Assembly: GCA_964636405.1 (NCBI GenBank)
Contig: CAZWSI010000041.1
Span: forward strand, 1 to 6,871
Reading direction: 5' to 3'
DNA from: CAZKGE01 sp964636405
GTDB lineage: Bacteria > Bacillota > Clostridia > Christensenellales > CAG-138
Length of the DNA: 6,871 nucleotides
Made by a program: the position numbers and the translations under genes. The notes below the pieces were generated by a model. That model saw only the letters and a program-made list of their open reading frames with translations, had not been told where the DNA came from and searched no databases. Positions 6,090 to 6,871 of this stretch are shown here, piece after piece. Position 1 is the first letter of the stretch. Every line of letters starts with the position of its first letter.

Positions 6090-6579
6090 AGATTGGACAA
6101 GGCTGGCCGAGGAGGCGCAGGCAAGCGACGGCGGCGCGAAATTCTGGGAGGATTACTTCGCGGCGGAAACGGCGGTGTATCAAAAGCTGCTGGAAAGCCG
6201 CACAACGCGCGTCAGCGGCACGCTGAGCGCGCTGGCCGCCGGTTACGGCATGGACGAAACGCGCTTTTGCGGCTTTCTGGACGGGATCAACACGAGCCTA
6301 AAGGAGGCGCTGGAGCTGGAAAAGCTTTCCGCCGATTCCGAGCTTGCATTTGACATTGACCTAGAAAAGCTTTACTATAATATGCATGCGGCCAAGGCGC
6401 CGTGGCTGTACGGCTTGGCCGAATGGGAAGGCGTATTAAGCGAGGAAAAGCGCCGGGAGATTGCGAAGGAATACAGAAGGGCGTGCATGTTTGTCCGCGA
6501 AAGCGAGCCGGGGCGGAATGATCCCTGCCCGTGTGGGAGTGGGAAAAAATACAAAAAGTGCTGCGGGAAAAATGCGTAA
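6076..6579 (+). CDS. SEC-C motif domain protein of unknown function
   Basis: A 167-residue soluble protein with a largely helical body and a C-terminal SEC-C zinc motif. The motif is GRNDPCPCGSGKKYKKCC, with Cys151, Cys153, Cys162 and Cys163 as ligands (Cys-x-Cys-x8-Cys-Cys), like the tail of SecA. The body has GFLDGINTSLKEAL (66-79) and FDIDLEKLYYNM (92-103), which I associate with a clostridial family of uncharacterised SEC-C proteins. No catalytic motif, signal peptide or membrane segment is seen. The SEC-C tail suggests zinc binding and contact with a protein or the ribosome, which is inference. It is the last gene of the operon and overlaps the 3' end of rimI by 14 bases, at the place where tsaD often stands in other genomes. 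ATG 6064 is the alternative start and would add four residues. Confidence 0.8.
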   Translation: MGLYEDWTRLAEEAQASDGGAKFWEDYFAAETAVYQKLLESRTTRVSGTLSALAAGYGMDETRFCGFLDGINTSLKEALELEKLSADSELAFDIDLEKLYYNMHAAKAPWLYGLAEWEGVLSEEKRREIAKEYRRACMFVRESEPGRNDPCPCGSGKKYKKCCGKNA

Positions 6580-6597
6580 TTCTTTCGGCAATATCCA

Positions 6598-6626
6598 TTG
6601 ACAGAATGCGCGCCGACCGTTATAAT
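6598..6626 (+). promoter_or_regulatory. Consensus sigma-A promoter of the tRNA genes
   Basis: TTGACA (6598-6603) and TATAAT (6621-6626) are both perfect consensus, with a 17-base spacer. The start would be near 6633, about 16 bases before the mature tRNA-Arg end. Such strong promoters fit stable RNA genes. No terminator separates it from the SEC-C gene, so read-through from the operon is possible. Confidence 0.88.
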
Positions 6627-6648
6627 ACTGTTTCGGAACTCGCTGCCT

Positions 6649-6725
6649 GCGCCTGTAGCTCAGCAGGATAGAGCAACGGCCTTCTAAGCCGTAGGTCCCG
6701 GGTTCGAATCCCTGCAGGCGCGCCA
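6649..6725 (+). tRNA. tRNA-Arg, anticodon TCT (CCA encoded)
   Basis: A complete cloverleaf. Acceptor GCGCCTG (6649-6655) pairs with CAGGCGC (6715-6721), the discriminator is G6722 and CCA is encoded at 6723-6725. The D stem is GCTC/GAGC, the anticodon stem is ACGGC/GCCGT, and the loop CTTCTAA (6681-6687) has anticodon TCT at 6683-6685, reading AGA and AGG. A37 after U36 makes it a t6A37 substrate type, the modification made by the TsaB/TsaE machinery encoded just upstream. The T arm CCGGG/CCCTG has one C-U mismatch (C6699 against T6713); otherwise pairing is perfect. Confidence 0.95.
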
Positions 6726-6728
6726 GTT

Positions 6729-6777
6729 TTCCCCGGTAGCCGGTTGGGATGTACCGCTGGCGCGGCAGGCCGGGGAA
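6729..6777 (+). other. Stem-loop in the spacer between the two tRNAs
   Basis: TTCCCCGG (6729-6736) and CCGGGGAA (6770-6777) form a perfect eight-base stem, with an inner CGGT/ACCG pairing (6741-6744 with 6753-6756). No T-tract follows, so it is not a usual intrinsic terminator. It may be a fold that assists processing of a joint tRNA-Arg/tRNA-His precursor, which is inference. Confidence 0.4.
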
Positions 6778-6800
6778 GCATATAGGCTTGTTTCAGTGTG

Positions 6801-6871
6801 GTGGGTATAGTTCAGTTTTGGTTAGAATGCCAGATTGTGGCTCTGGAGGTCGTGGGTTCGAGTCCCACTAC
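6801..6871 (+). tRNA. tRNA-His, anticodon GTG (3' end cut by window edge)
   Basis: The 5' acceptor strand GTGGGTA (6801-6807) is preceded by G6800, fitting the extra G(-1) of tRNA-His. The D stem is GTTC/GAAT, and the anticodon stem CCAGA/TCTGG encloses loop TTGTGGC with GTG at 6837-6839. The T arm is GTGGG/CCCAC around TTCGAGT. The window ends three bases into the 3' acceptor strand (TAC), so the rest of the stem, discriminator and any CCA are missing. U33-G34-U35 is the Tgt recognition triplet, so this tRNA is a queuosine substrate type. The D loop has four T residues between AG and GG, slightly longer than usual. No separate promoter is seen; it is probably co-transcribed with tRNA-Arg. 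Confidence 0.93.

Overview
The window looks like a fairly GC-rich, spore-former-related Bacillota genome (class Clostridia is the best guess). The evidence is indirect: sigma-A-type promoters, TTG and GTG starts, strong Shine-Dalgarno sites, a SEC-C protein of clostridial type, and a NodB-type polysaccharide deacetylase remnant. The genus cannot be told from the sequence alone. All genes read on the + strand.

Left part (1 to about 1920): the right-hand end of an integrated mobile element. It holds an intrinsic terminator closing something upstream, a roughly 41-residue ORF with a TTG start and a strong ribosome binding site, and a large serine recombinase. About 70 bases after the recombinase stop, the sequence turns mid-domain into the C-terminal part of a polysaccharide deacetylase. 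The simplest reading is that the element sits inside that deacetylase gene and that the 5' half of the gene lies beyond the other end of the element, outside the window. The deacetylase frame is intact to its stop, so precise excision could in principle rebuild the gene.

Middle part (2271 to 6579): a clear TTGCAA-17-TATAAT promoter drives a tightly packed operon: queA, tgt, tsaE, tsaB, rimI and a SEC-C domain gene. QueA and Tgt act in queuosine (Q34) synthesis. TsaE and TsaB belong to the t6A37 machinery. RimI is an N-terminal acetyltransferase. Four-base ATGA/GTGA overlaps link tgt-tsaE, tsaE-tsaB and tsaB-rimI. Two usual neighbours are absent here: yajC after tgt, and tsaD after rimI.

Right part (6598 to 6871): a perfect-consensus promoter (TTGACA-17-TATAAT) directs tRNA-Arg(UCU), followed after a hairpin-bearing spacer by tRNA-His(GUG), which the window edge cuts. 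Arg(UCU) is a t6A37 substrate type and His(GUG) a Q34 substrate type. The two tRNAs therefore match the two modification pathways encoded just upstream.

No CRISPR array, rRNA or toxin-antitoxin pair was seen. The most interesting points are the intragenic element with its candidate crossover site, and the pairing of modification genes with substrate tRNAs.
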